Origin: Gnetum montanum
Lineage: Eukaryota; Streptophyta; Gnetopsida; Gnetales; Gnetaceae
Length of the DNA: 64,000 nucleotides
NCBI GenBank assembly: GCA_015680685.1
Contig: MNCI01035354.1
Span: 1,084,920 to 1,148,919 of the forward strand
Direction of reading: 5' to 3'
The notes under the pieces were generated by a model. That model had not been told where the DNA came from, ran no database searches, and saw nothing but the letters and a program-made list of their open reading frames with translations. Each line of letters starts with the position of its first letter. The first letter of the stretch is position 1. Made by a program: the position numbers and the translations under genes. Of this stretch, positions 43,899 to 55,451 are shown piece by piece.

Positions 43899-46800
43899 CA
43901 AGATGAGCAACTGCGGTGGAGAGACATGCAAGGTAACATCGTGTTACCCCCAGATCGATCCGCTCCCAACATGCTTTCCCATGCTTTGGTACAGTATGGC
44001 ATGCATGAGCTGCTTGCTGAATACATTATGTATGATTATGACACAAGGGATTATCATCCCACAAATGCCCAACGTATTCGGGATGCATGGCAGGAGAGCT
44101 AACATTCACTATTGAAGGGCAAGGTTCCCCACGTCATTAGTGAAATAGGAGAAGAGGAACCCCTCACGATGGGTTTCTTAGAAAATGATGTTCCTCCTCC
44201 TCACTCTAGTGAAGGGGTTAGGCATCAGGGCCTTAGATCAACGATACATATTCCAGGCTCTGATCCCTGTTAGCACCAGCTGTTCACGGCAAGAACAACT
44301 ACTCACACTAATGATGGACTCATTGATCGTCACAATGATCGGGGCCGAAGCAGCCGAAGAGAAGGCACGAAACATCACCATGGTGATGGATCCCCTTCTT
44401 CTTCCCCGAAGCAGCCGAAGAGAAGGCATAACGTAGAGAGTAAAGGTAAAAGAGATGAAATGCCTCAACAGGAAGGTCGAGAGGAGTTAGGACAAGGGCA
44501 AGGACGTAGGGAGAATAGGGAACCACCACGTAGACATCACAGACGTCATGAAAGAGATGATCATGACGAACCCCTATTCGCAACCCGAAGTATGCTTGAT
44601 ATTAGAGAGGCAGTTAGGATTCCCACAAGGCATTTAAGGGACAGTAGGATCAAGCGTTTGGATATAAATAATATCCCACGTTTTGAAGGGGGATACAACG
44701 CTGATCCTCAACATCATTTACAGGCATTCCACGATGCCTGTGCCTTGCAGAACATAGACAATGAGTGGCAGAAACTCAAGTTGTTCCCAAGGACACTCAC
44801 TAAAGAAGCAGAAAGCTGGTACCGGTCCTTAGAACCGGAAACCATCAGGAGGTGGAGTACGATGCTCGAATTGTTCAACAACAAATATCAAACGTACTCC
44901 AGAGTGTCTAACTTGCGTAAGCAGATCCAAGGCTGGAAACAAGGAGCTCATGAATCCTTGGATGCTGCCATGGCCCGTTACTACACATTGCTACATCGTT
45001 GCCCGGGCCATGGGTACGCTAAGCGGGATCAACTTCGCCACCTCGTGGATGGGCTACGAAATGAAACGAGAAGAACTCTTGGGACTTACGCCCAAGGGAG
45101 ACTCTCCCAACTAAGAGCCCATGAAGTTGAAGTATTGTTGGAACAAGTAGCGCAAGAAGAGGGTGAGCTATGTAAAAGAGAAAGTGCGGAGGAATACAAC
45201 CACGATCCCTCCCTTCATAAGAAGGGAGTTGAATTCTGTGATGAGGAGGATGAGTCACCACTCGAAGAGTTGGTGAACAGGAAAACCACACCGATCCAAA
45301 AGATAACAACGGAGGTATCGGCTAAATTAGACCAAATGTGGGATTCCTTAGAGTCACGAATAGAAACAGTCCTGAAAATCGTAGAGGAGTCTAAGGATGA
45401 GCAAAGTAGTGATAAAGGCAAAAACATGCGGAGAAACTTTAACCCTGCACATAACAAGGGTAAGGGAAAAATCTCTAACTCCGATGAGGCTGAAAATTCT
45501 GATTCAGACAATGATGGTGGATGTGAGGTCTGCTACTATGACCATCCTAAGGGATGTTGTCCAATTATCTCACATCTGCAGGAGTCTGGGGTGTATGCAT
45601 TAAATCCAAGACTTAATCAACGGCAAACACCCCGAAGGTTACCTTATCCACAAGGTAACCCAAGGCAGTTCCACCAACCCTTGACGTATTATCCAAGTGG
45701 AACGCCTCCACAGCCCATTGGACAACATCAGCAGTGGCAATACCCACAGTCATGGGGGATGCCACCGCCAACACATCAATACCCTTACCGGCAGCCTGAT
45801 CCTTATGGTTATTATGTGCAGCAGCCAGTTTCTCCAGGTGACGCTATGGGTCACACTACTCCACAACGTCACTACCACGCTCGGGAGTACTTCAGAAGGA
45901 CTCCTTCTCCTCCGGGAGACATCCCACATTCCGTCCATCCTCTAACTCCACCCGCACCTCTTCCTCAAGTAGTTCCCATAACACCTCCTGCTCCAACAAT
46001 GCAAGGGGAACTTCCTCCTCAACCGCAGCAACGTCACGCTGCGAGAGCTGTAAATATCCAACCGGGTACTAGTTCTGGCGACAACTGTACAAAGAAGAGA
46101 CCTTTTTTCAGAACTAAGAGCCCAGACAGACTCTCGCAACAACAAGCGGACGGGTACATGTATAGGCCTCTAACTACTAACGCTTCGGAGCACCCTTCAG
46201 TCCAAGGGAGTGTAACGCATACGGTTATGTTAACACATACCGTAACTGACTGGATCAAGGTAGGCCACCTTCCCAGGAAACTAACTGACCCTGGGAGTCC
46301 CTGTATTTATTTGCAAATCAGTGGGAATGTACCACATCGAGCTCTTCTTGACTCAGGTTCTGGAGTCAACTTAATTTCGTAGAAGATGTATTGCGCCTGG
46401 AACCTACCCCAACTTAAGAAGAGCAACATCCAACTAGAGCTGGCAGACCAGTCCATCACTATTCCCTTGGGATTAGTGGAGGATGTTATTGCCACTGTGT
46501 GTGGTTGGTCCTACCTAGCGGATTTCCTAGTGATCGATGTTAACAACAACGAAGGGGACTTCCCAATTATAATGGGAAGGGCATGGCTAAGCACAGTAGA
46601 TGCATGCCTTAGGATCCACGATCTTTCCTTGGAAATATCCAAGATCAACATATGTGGAAAGATCGAGAAGAGGATAGTTCCATGCATCACATATAGTGAT
46701 TCACCGAGTGATGACATGGAGGAAATGTCTCCATGTCACAGGTGTGCCCAGGAAACTTTGCAACAAAGATGCCTGTATGTAGCAACCACACAAGAAGTAG

Positions 46801-47045
46801 TAGACACCCCGTGGTTGACAGCTTCTCATAAGAGCAAACAAATATGCATGGAACGAATTGAGGCAACTCATGCCAACAACCGTGGCATAGACACATTGGA
46901 ACATGAGCGTCGCCAACTTCCACCCCTGAATCTAAGATCATCATTTGGGAGAAGTTGGGACCTGCTTAGAAATTCAAATAGGAGCTCACTTTTTCGGATC
47001 TCTCCCTTACAACTCAGTTATGGGGGAGATGGCCACCTATGCTAA
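43899..47045 (+). pseudogene. RE6 gag-protease polyprotein, nearly intact
   Basis: One frame with only three stops (TAA 44100, TAG 44271, TAG 46380). The longest open part is 44460-46382 (640 codons). In order: N-terminal gag (QDEQLRWRDMQGNIVLPP; 43899 on), a basic His/Arg-rich linker, the retrotransposon Gag core (FEGGYNADPQHHLQAF, EWQKLKLFPR, AESWYRSLEP, RWSTMLELFNNKYQTYSRV, about 44690-44915), and RCPGHGYAKRDQLRHLVDGL. Next is a Cys-containing DGGCEVCYYDHPKGCC (45510 on), not a standard CCHC knuckle, then a Pro/Gln-rich tail. The protease has its active-site LLDSGSGVNL at about 46340-46375, with the third stop a few codons later. After the stop the same frame continues with ELADQSITIPLGLVEDV, ADFLVIDVNN and FPIIMGRAWLST, completing a retropepsin. 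The frame ends at 47045 in the conserved 3' block. The true start lies in the gap. Confidence 0.88.
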
Positions 47046-47640
47046 TCATATGGGGCCCTCAGTTCTTTTTCAGTTTTTGTTTTACAACGTTTTTGTTTTA
47101 CACGTTTTTGTTTTACAACGTTTTTTTTTACACGTTTTTGTTTTACAAATTTCTTTAACTTTTCTTGTTTTTTTTTGTTTTACAACATCGTTATACTTTT
47201 TCTATTTTTTGTGTGTGTATGTCATCCATCATGTAAGTTCGTCACCCAATAAGTGTTCGGGCCGATGGGATGAACTGTTTTTCATTGATTGCTAATGTTT
47301 GGTTTTTACCCTTGAGTTACATTGTTGATACTAAGGTGTGTTCTTTTGATGTGTAAGGCAATGAGATCACTTCATCCATCCATTCATCAAGTCTATGGTT
47401 TCCCTTGGCTTGGAAATGTACAGTTCCCTTCCAATAAGAACTTTAACGAACCAGTGACTGGGCATTTCTCAAACTAAGGAAGGACTCAAGGATTTGAAAC
47501 GGGTGTGACTTCAAGGGAACTTGGTGCTCTTGTGTTGGTCATTCACTTGGGTGCTTGGATGTTTTCTTCTTGGGTTTTCTTACCGTTCCGATGTAACCCA
47601 ATAATCGGAAGCTGAGACAATAAAAATAAAGAAGTCTTTG

Positions 47641-47748
47641 CATGGTGTGGTCCCCACGCATAAAAACACAAAACAGAAAAAAAAAAGAAAAAAAAAAAAA
47701 AAAAAAGAGAAAAGCAAAAAGCAAAAGTGAGGATTCAAAGCACACCCC
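47641..47748 (+). other. 3'-UTR hairpin, RE6 copy
   Basis: The outer stem is GGTGTG (47644-47649) with CACACC (47741-47746). The inner stem is TCCCCAC (47651-47657) with GTGAGGA (47727-47733), with one mismatch. The loop is an A/AG-rich run of about 70 nt. Confidence 0.6.
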
Positions 47749-48589
47749 TTAGACGAAATAAAATTTGGGCTGCAAGCACTGGTTATGGAACCAAAGTGTT
47801 CCCTCTAACTAAGGCCCTTCTCGCTTCCCATTCTCTCCTTCGTTTCGTCGGAATGGTGGTGGCTCTTCGAAGATGCATTCTTGTTGTCCAAGTGGATGGT
47901 TTGACCAAATGCATTGATGCGAAGTCACTGGAAGTGGTTGGTTTGAGGCCAGAGTTGGAATGAGATTCACCAAGTCACATTAATCATGCAACACACAAGG
48001 GGCTGTACACAACCTTGTTCTTGGGATTCCATTCCACTTCTCTTCTTCCCATCCTTCTCTCCATGGTTCACCTCATTGCCGGTTGTATCATTGTATATAC
48101 TTTGGTTGATGCTTTGTTTTCTTTTTGGTAAATTCTTACGGTTAAGACTTTAACTCTTGTTCCAAAGGACATTCCCAGAGCCCATGGACTCTTTGAATGT
48201 GGGATTGTTAGGGCATTAAGGGCATGAGCCTGCTTTGGGGAGGACCCGCTGACATTCCTATTTGGACCATTAGTTAACTTCTTTTCCTTAACATTTTTGC
48301 AATTAATTAACATTTTTGTTCATTTCCATCATGACATCCCCTTCACAAATGCCATAGTTGTCCCTTTTTACCTATCTTTGCTACTCCTTTTCGTTCTCCA
48401 TTCTAACGCTACCGGTGGTTCGCGATTAGTCATGGGGGTACGGGGCCTGATTTTTCGATTTTTATCCTAAGCCCTGGATTTTTTCATTTTTCTTCCTAAC
48501 CCCTATACCTTCGGTAGTTATCATCTACATTTTCCCAGATCCATACTAGCCATACCACAACTTAGCCAAGGAACCTAAACCGAAGCAAG

Positions 48590-48649
48590 GTATGCTTTAC
48601 TTAATGATTCAATTACCCTTGCTAATATATGATGGTGTTGTGTGTGCAG
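48590..48649 (+). other. Intron-like 60-nt segment in RE6 3' UTR
   Basis: AAG|GTATGC at the left and TGTGTGCAG at the right, with a possible branch (gctaat). Counterpart of 2752-2811 in RE1: same length, and both have an upstream cacaacttagc. An ATG follows the AG immediately, but that frame ends after a few codons. Confidence 0.3.
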
Positions 48650-49012
48650 ATGGCAATCATACAACAATAGAATGGATCTGGAGAAAACACTTGGAATGGA
48701 GCAGCATTGAAGCCGCTATGTAAGGAGCAGAATTGATAACACGTTTACGGATGGACAATGGAAGGCGCAATCTAGGCGTTGGCAGCAACAAGACTCTTCT
48801 CTCTCCTCTTTTCTCTCAGCTGCCAAATGTGGCCTGATGTCATTGTAATAAGGTGTTCACCCTTGTTGTCATGAACACCAGTTTTTGTTAAGTCTTGTAA
48901 TAAAGACCGTTCACATGTCATCCCATTAGTTCTGTTTCCCCTAATAATCCCATACCTACCTGATATCATTGTAAGGAACTCGAGGACGAGTTTTCATTCA
49001 ATCATGGGGGTA

Positions 49013-49851
49013 TGATGAGACACGACATGCACTGGGCCGTGATATCGTGGCTGCCGTGATATTGCGTCTTACCCTGCGATATCGCATACGCGATATCGCG
49101 TCCCGCCCTCATATCTATAAATAAGAGGCGACACTCCCTTCATTTCCCAATCTTGGCTAGAAGTAGCGAAGCTCTGGCAGATTGATCACTCCAGAGTTAG
49201 AATTTTTCCCATGTGCCCGTAGTAGGAGTCCTAGAGTGAACGGCTCTTTATTCGAGCAGCTTGTAACCTGAACCCAAGTTGTGTACAGTAATAAAGATGA
49301 ACTTGATTGGATAAACCTTGCAGCATGTGGCTTTATTGTTTATTTACTGCTTTCCTAGTGCGTTCAAGTACGACTTGATTACGAGCATTTACGGACGTGT
49401 ACGGCTAGTCAAGGAATCGGCTGCTTATCACACTTAAGTTAAATAGGTGCCTTAGTATGACCACTTCGAGCACTTGTATTACGTGTGGCGATCCCAGTAA
49501 CGATTAGCGTTTGGTAAGCCACATTTGCATAGTTCAGGGTGTGTCCAGTAAGTGGGAACGGATGCTGACGCAAGTTAATTTAGACTTAGGACATTAGTTA
49601 GATTTAGTTAGTTTCTCAACCCTTTCCTCTGATAGCATAGGAGATAAGCCGAAAATACCAAAAAAATCACATACCTCAGACTTGCTTAACCATACGCCGT
49701 GACAAATACAAGCAAGCCTGGAAAGACAACGAACGATTAACCCCAAGCATTTCTTGTGGTGTTAAAGCATTTAGTCTGTGGAGTTCGACCGGATCGCGCG
49801 TGCACGCTCGTATTCGTATGGTGGAGTGTAGGGGTACCTCGCCACTCATCA
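49013..49851 (+). repeat. RE6 3' LTR (839 bp)
   Basis: tgatgagacacg...cgccactcatca, with 7-bp inverted ends TGATGAG/CTCATCA. TATAAATA at 49116. The preceding tcatgggggta is the plus-strand primer site. Confidence 0.95.
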
Positions 49852-49856
49852 GCTAG

Positions 49857-50996
49857 GGACACCAACCTTATTGTATGAGTGTAAGTGAACTTGCTTGTAG
49901 TGCAAGCATTAGCAATAATAGTAGTAGATTCAATTGCTCAATAAGGAGGGTAGGAGGCTGAGTAGTAGTGCCTTCATCGTGAATGTATGAAGAATTTAGT
50001 GTGAGAGTAGTAGGAGATGAAGTTTCCTATAGTACCCATGCATGCACCTAGGAAGTTCAAGCCTTTCATGGAGTTGGTTAACTCTCAAATGGCTAGATTA
50101 ATCTAGGTCTAAAATGCAGAGTTTATTATGATAGGTAATGAGGTATATTATGAGGAGGGGGAACATCAATTCTACCTAATTTTTAGGAATACCTCAGCTT
50201 CTTCTTGGGCCTTCATGATAGGTGATACCACCTACATCATCACAAAGGATTTAATCAGTCTTTTGATTGACATAAGGATTGATCATGATAATACTTTGTG
50301 ATAGCCTTGTCAAAGTAGAAGACCTAGTTGGTAGAGTCCTTCACCAATGTGCAGAGAGATAATACAGGTTAGCCCTATAAGAACCTTTCTCTAGAGAGGA
50401 GGATTCATATGAGAGTCGTAATGATCAACATCCTAAACAACTTGCAATTTATTCATATCATGTCCTTTGATATGATTATCCTAGGTGATCTTGAGGGTCT
50501 ACAGATCCTCAACTATCCATTCATTATATTATCAATAATGGAGATGATGATTAGGTATGCCATTGATGTTCCTTTATTGTTAGTTATTTCTATCTTTTAT
50601 AAGAATTTTACAGTGCCCACTCCAGCTTTTCCAATTAGGAAGAACATTATATAGGAAGAGGATTAGTTTTACAACTAGGGATATGCGTTTTACACCCAAT
50701 GGTTGTTGGGTATCCAATTCAAGAAGATTTGCTGGGTCCTAGATCCTTGTGTTCTTGGAGATGAGGTTAAGGTAGCTTGAAAATCATATTATGAGGCGTA
50801 GCAACCATTGAAACACCTTGGAGCTATGGTTGGTAACCAATCTTAGACTAGCATGATGGCCTAGATCCTAGAGATGGAGACTTATCTACATGCACATTTT
50901 GATAGGATTAAGAGGAGGTACTATAGAGTGCTATCCAACCTGAAGTTGTTAGCCATGTATGTATTCGACTAGCTTTAGAAGCTATGTAGATTGTTT
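49857..50996 (+). pseudogene. RE5 3' ORF remnant, left of RE7 (env position)
   Basis: Coding-like but broken sequence after the post-integrase spacer. It includes FMELVNSQMARLI, NEVYYEEGEHQFYLIF, FMIGDTTYIITKDLISLLID (about 50060-50275) and YYRVLSNLKLLAMYVFD (near 50915-50970). An Athila-type env-like ORF would sit here, but I do not recognise the family. A weak resemblance to the plant-transposon-protein pattern in RE3 is possible. The frame is cut by RE7 after FAI (50997-51001 gctat) and resumes at 57892. Confidence 0.45.
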
Positions 50997-51001
50997 GCTA
51001 T

Positions 51002-51914
51002 TGATGAATCATTAATTGGCTGGGATATTTGAGAAAATGTTTATTTTTGATTAGCTAAGATATCAGGACACCTTGATATCAGAGCCCTAATATTGTATAT
51101 CCAATATTAGATCCCATGCTATGTTATTGGATATCTGATATTGTGGGATGTTTGTTAGCCTATAAATATAACACTTGGGCACATAGTTTGGGCATAGTTT
51201 TGTCAATAGAGTAGTTGAACTCTTGTAGTTTTGTTCCATGGTCTTCAAGAATAGTTAGTGAGTGACCATAGTGTGGATATGAGTTAGTAGTATGACATCT
51301 TATTCAAGTGGCAATGTACCTAGACACATTTCATGAATGACAAGAAGATTGAGATTGATTCCTATTCATTGCAGCACCTTGACTTAGATTAGATTTACTT
51401 TCCATGCAATTTAATTTTCATGTACTTAGTTAATATTTACATTTCCATGCATAGTAATGAATTGGTGGAATAAATGCAACCAGTTTGAAGTGTAAACATG
51501 TATTTTCTTGGTAACCTAGTAATGTTATTGCTTGGTTCCAATAGCATAGCACTTAGTGATCCTAGTAGTGGATACGTGGGTTCAGGATGTGTATGGCAAG
51601 TTGGGAATGGACACTCATTGATTGTAGACTAGTTTAGACTTTACTTTCCATTATTAATTAGTTTAAATAATTTATTTTCTTATTATCATTAGGTGTAGCA
51701 TAAAGTCAAAACAACATCAAGAATCATATACCTCACTTTCGACTAAACCATATGTGACAAGCTACCACTAGTCCAAGTATGAAGACAGTGAACTATGATC
51801 AAGACATAATGATCTAGATTCCACTACTAGTTCCATCCATGGAATTTGATCAAATCATGCATGAATGCTTGTGACTCATATGGTTGTTTGTAGGGGGTAT
51901 CTCATCGTTCATCA
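51002..51914 (+). repeat. RE7 5' LTR (913 bp)
   Basis: tgatgaatcattaattggct...gttcatca. GATATC-type sites start at 51075, 51089, 51103, a decayed one at 51123, and 51137 (spacing 14-14-20-14). TATAAATA at 51161-51168 lies 18 nt after the last. Confidence 0.92.
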
Positions 51915-51915
51915 T

Positions 51916-51933
51916 TGGCATAGTTGTTGGGGA
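51916..51933 (+). other. RE7 primer-binding site (tRNA-Asp-like)
   Basis: TGGCATAGTTGTTGGGGA, one base after the LTR. By eye 13 of 18 positions match the tRNA-Asp complement. Confidence 0.65.
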
Positions 51934-52046
51934 TGGTGCTAGTTATCCAGATTAGTTATATTATACATAATTACTATAAAGGTATTAATGATCTATATTT
52001 TGGAAAATATTAATATTTTAAGTCACACATGTTATCAAGTAAAATC

Positions 52047-54722
52047 ATGTCTTCTTCACATAGGACCAAGATTACATCACATGATGAAAGCACTCATATG
52101 TGAAATGATAAGATCTATACTAAAGAAAATGGGAGCGAACAACCTCAAGCAAGGGTTTCCTATGCTCATTTAGACCCTTACTACACTCAAAGACTACATT
52201 CAACTGGTGCAAAACATCTTAGAGGAGATGGAGTAAGTCCTAGAATAAGGAGGGCCTCCTCTAAACCTAAACAAGATAAACCAAGGGACCATGGAGAGAA
52301 CTATAGAAGCCATGGTAATTCTCCTAGTTCCTCATCTTCCTCTTCCTCTTCCTCTTCAACGTCTAGTTCTGACGAAGATGAACATAGGTATAGAGATAGA
52401 GCTCCACTATGGGGTCAAGATAAAGATAGAAATCAAACCCAAGGGAAAAATTAAAGACATCAAAATGAGCATAGACAAAATCATCATAATCAGACAAATA
52501 GAAATATATATTATCACCATGATGTGTTTGGTATAGATGAACCCGTGTTGGCTACTACGGGCTTGACATAGATTAGGGAGGTAGTTCAAATACCCCAAAG
52601 GCATCATAGAGATAGTTGCATCAAATGGCTTGACATGAACAACATTCCTAAATTCAAGGGAGGCTATAATTTTGATCCACAACATCACTTACAAGCCTTC
52701 CTTGATGCTTGTGCCTTGAAAAATATTCAAGATAAGTAGCAAAAGCTTAAGCTCTTTCCTAGGATACTAATTGATGAAGCTGAAGGTTGGTATAGATCAT
52801 TGGAACCGAGCTCCATCCACCAGTGGTCCATAGTTATTGAACTTTTCAATGAAAAATACCAAACCTATGTGGGAGTGTTCAACCTAAGAAAATAAATCCA
52901 AGGGTGAAAGCAAGAAAATCATGAACCCTTGGATGTGGCCATGGATAGATACTATTCTCTACTACATAAATGTCTTGGCCATGATTTCTCTAAAAAAGAG
53001 AAACTTTTTCACATCATAGATAGGCTTTGTTATGAAATAAGGGAGACCCTTGGGATTTATGCCCAATGTCAATTATATGAACTAAAAGTCCATCAGATAC
53101 AAAGGCGAATCGAGTGGGTGGCGAAAGAAGAAGGAGAGATATCTAAATGAGATAATGTAGAGGAAAATAACTGAGAATAAACTCTTTAAAATAAAAGGGT
53201 CCATATCTATGATGAGGAAAAAGAGGTAGCTCTCAATGAGGTGACTTCACAACAAACCTTTCTAATACAAAAGTCTATCGATGAGCTTGAAGAAAAGTTG
53301 GATAAGATGTCGGAATGGATAAATGAGAAAGTGACAACTTAAATAGAAATCATAGAGGAGAGAGTAATGCAAAATAGATCAAGTGACCACAACAAAAGAA
53401 GGAAAAGGGACCAAGAGATAGGTAAGAACACTAATCAACAAAAAGGAAAAATGGTTGTAGAAGAAGAGGTTATAGACTCAAGCACCATAGAATATGATGG
53501 ATGTGACATCTACATATATGACCATCCAAAGGGGTATTGCCAAGTCATGTTACATCTACATGAGTATTGGGATTTTGCATCAATTTCCAAGTTCATACAA
53601 AAGAAAATGTCTAGGAAATTACGTTTCTTAGAAGGTAATTATAGACAGTCCTATAGTCAATCGTACTATCCTAGTGGGACTTCTTATCAACATCAAAACT
53701 ACTATCAAATTTAGTGGCAAAACCCACAATTGTGGGGGAGGCCATTATCAAACTAGTCCTACCCTTACTACCAACTGAACCTATATGGATATTATGTTCA
53801 AAAACCTATTTTCTTGACTACTTCCACTTCCTCTACCTTGAATTACTACTACCACGCTCCTAAATATCATCAACCCATGACATCTTCTAAAGGATCACCA
53901 CCTCACTCCTCTCATCCTCCATGATATCTTCCATATTCTGATGCTTCCCTCTAGCATTTGTCATTGCCAATAACATAGGAAGGTTCAACACCACAACATC
54001 AATGAAAGAATGCCACTTATGTTACAAACATACACAAAAATGATAATGCTAGTAGATCTCCACCACAATCTCAGAAACACCCTTTCTTTAGGATAGTTCC
54101 CATACATAAGCATAACACTTGTGGACCTACTAACTCATCAAAGCCAGCATAATGCCAATTTGATGCAACAACCTTCCTCACTGGAATGATGTCTCCTAAT
54201 CATACAAAAATGCCAACAACCATTACCACTCCAATACAAGACATTAATGATCAACTTATCATTATGGAAAGACAGGAAATTCCATGCATCACTAATAGTA
54301 AAGGGTGTAGTTGTGGACTAGATATTCAAAATATTAACACAACCCACAACAAAGTTCAAGAATAGGTGTTTAAGCAAAAACTAATTTACGTAGTAGCCAC
54401 TAAACTAGAAGACACCCAATGACTTGAAAATAAGAATATAATATTATTTCAAAGATGCATGGATGCAATTGATCCACTTATTAGTTCTAGAGTTAAGAAA
54501 ATGGACCAAAAAGAGGACTTAGACATGGATATCTTACACTTTAATTATACATTGGAAATGGATGTTAAACATAAAGACTCAAGAACTAAAATAGAAAATC
54601 AAGAAGAAGAAGCAAACATGTATGGAATCCCTAAAATAGAAATACCTTCAAGCCTAGATGAAGATACATCTCTGAATGATCTAAATGAAACTATCACCAA
54701 TGTTAGATTTGCTACCACATGA
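52047..54722 (+). pseudogene. RE7 gag, frame kept over 2.7 kb
   Basis: The ATG at 52047 (MSSSHRTKITSHDE) and the open stretches starting 52929, 53367 and 54459 are all in one frame, so decay is by substitutions, not shifts. Order: N-terminal region with a Ser run and DEDEHRYRDR; Gag core (FKGGYNFDPQHHLQAF, KLKLFPRILIDEAEGWYRSL, about 52640-52800); CLGHDFSKKEKLFHIIDRL; EYDGCDIYIYDHPKGYC (about 53493-53543); Pro/Gln/His tail. Then, where RE6 has its protease, RE7 passes from the tail to RQEIPCITNSKG and YVVATKLEDTQ, which match RE6's post-protease linker (RIVPCITYSDS, YVATTQEVVDT). The protease is thus missing without loss of frame. The C-terminal 88 codons (54459-54722) are acidic, with no known domain. 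Confidence 0.82.
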
Positions 54723-54729
54723 TTAATTA

Positions 54730-55420
54730 AATCAATAACTATGATAGATGGAAAATCGGTGGTGTATAACCAGGGGATTGTGTAGTCTATCTCCTAAATG
54801 TGCAACCATAAGATTAGTTGTGGGAGAGATGCTCCATCTTGGTTCAAGAACTAACAAGTATTTTTCATCCTTTTTTTTTTTTTGCAATTTTTTATCATTT
54901 TCCTATTTCTTCAAAAATTTTCGGATTCTTAATATGTTTTCCATTTCTTAATATTTTTCTCTTTTCTTAAGTTATTTTCATTATGTTTTATGATTTTTTT
55001 ATATGCTTCCATTAATAATATTGCTAGTGATGATATAAAAGTCAATGCTATGTGTTGGGTGTTTCTAGTATGCTATCAAGATAATTGGGTTAGTAACTAT
55101 GTAAAGTAGTGAGACCACATCATCCATCCCTCTAGTTCTTTGAATAAAAGGTCTTTTTTCATGGAAACAATTTGGTTCTTCTTCCATGAAACTAGAATTC
55201 ATCAATGATCATTGTACCTTGAAGAAAGAGGGAATGACCAAATGGGAATGGCAAAGGGTGTGACCTTAAGGGGACTTGTTGGGTTTTCTTCTTGACTTCC
55301 TTCATGTAGTTTATGACTCCTCTTGGAACATATCATCACTCCTTCATCAACCAATAATAGGAAGTTAAAAGTCTTTGCATGCTGTGGTTTTCATCCATAA
55401 AAAAAAAAAGAAAAAAAAAA

Positions 55421-55451
<31 letters not shown>

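Larger units (their letters stand above)
47046..49012 (+). other. RE6 3' untranslated region
   Basis: Follows the protease linker directly, showing that RT, RNase H and integrase have been lost. It contains repeats of ttttgttttacaacgttt (47080-47150), the hairpin (47644-47746), the conserved agcctgctttggggaggacc block (about 48228-48247), an intron-like 60-nt segment (48590-48649), and gaggacgagttttcattcaa plus a G-run before the LTR. No RT or integrase motif was found on either strand. Confidence 0.75.
42783..49851 (+). mobile_element. RE6: complete young gag-protease element lacking pol
   Basis: The 5' LTR starts at 42783 (tgatgagacg) and the 3' LTR ends at 49851 (ccactcatca). The flanking 5-mers are both gctag (42778-42782 and 49852-49856), a perfect target duplication. 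The readable 269 bp of the 5' LTR differ from the 3' LTR at about a dozen sites, mostly transitions plus one small indel, so it is younger than its neighbours. It carries gag and protease in one frame, then the conserved 3' UTR, with no RT, RNase H or integrase. 844 Ns (43052-43895) hide the rest of the 5' LTR and the leader. Confidence 0.95.

Noticed and set aside
42924-44115. Three long ORFs across the N-run, 286-355 codons
   Set aside because: They consist almost entirely of undetermined residues; the gap is an assembly artefact.
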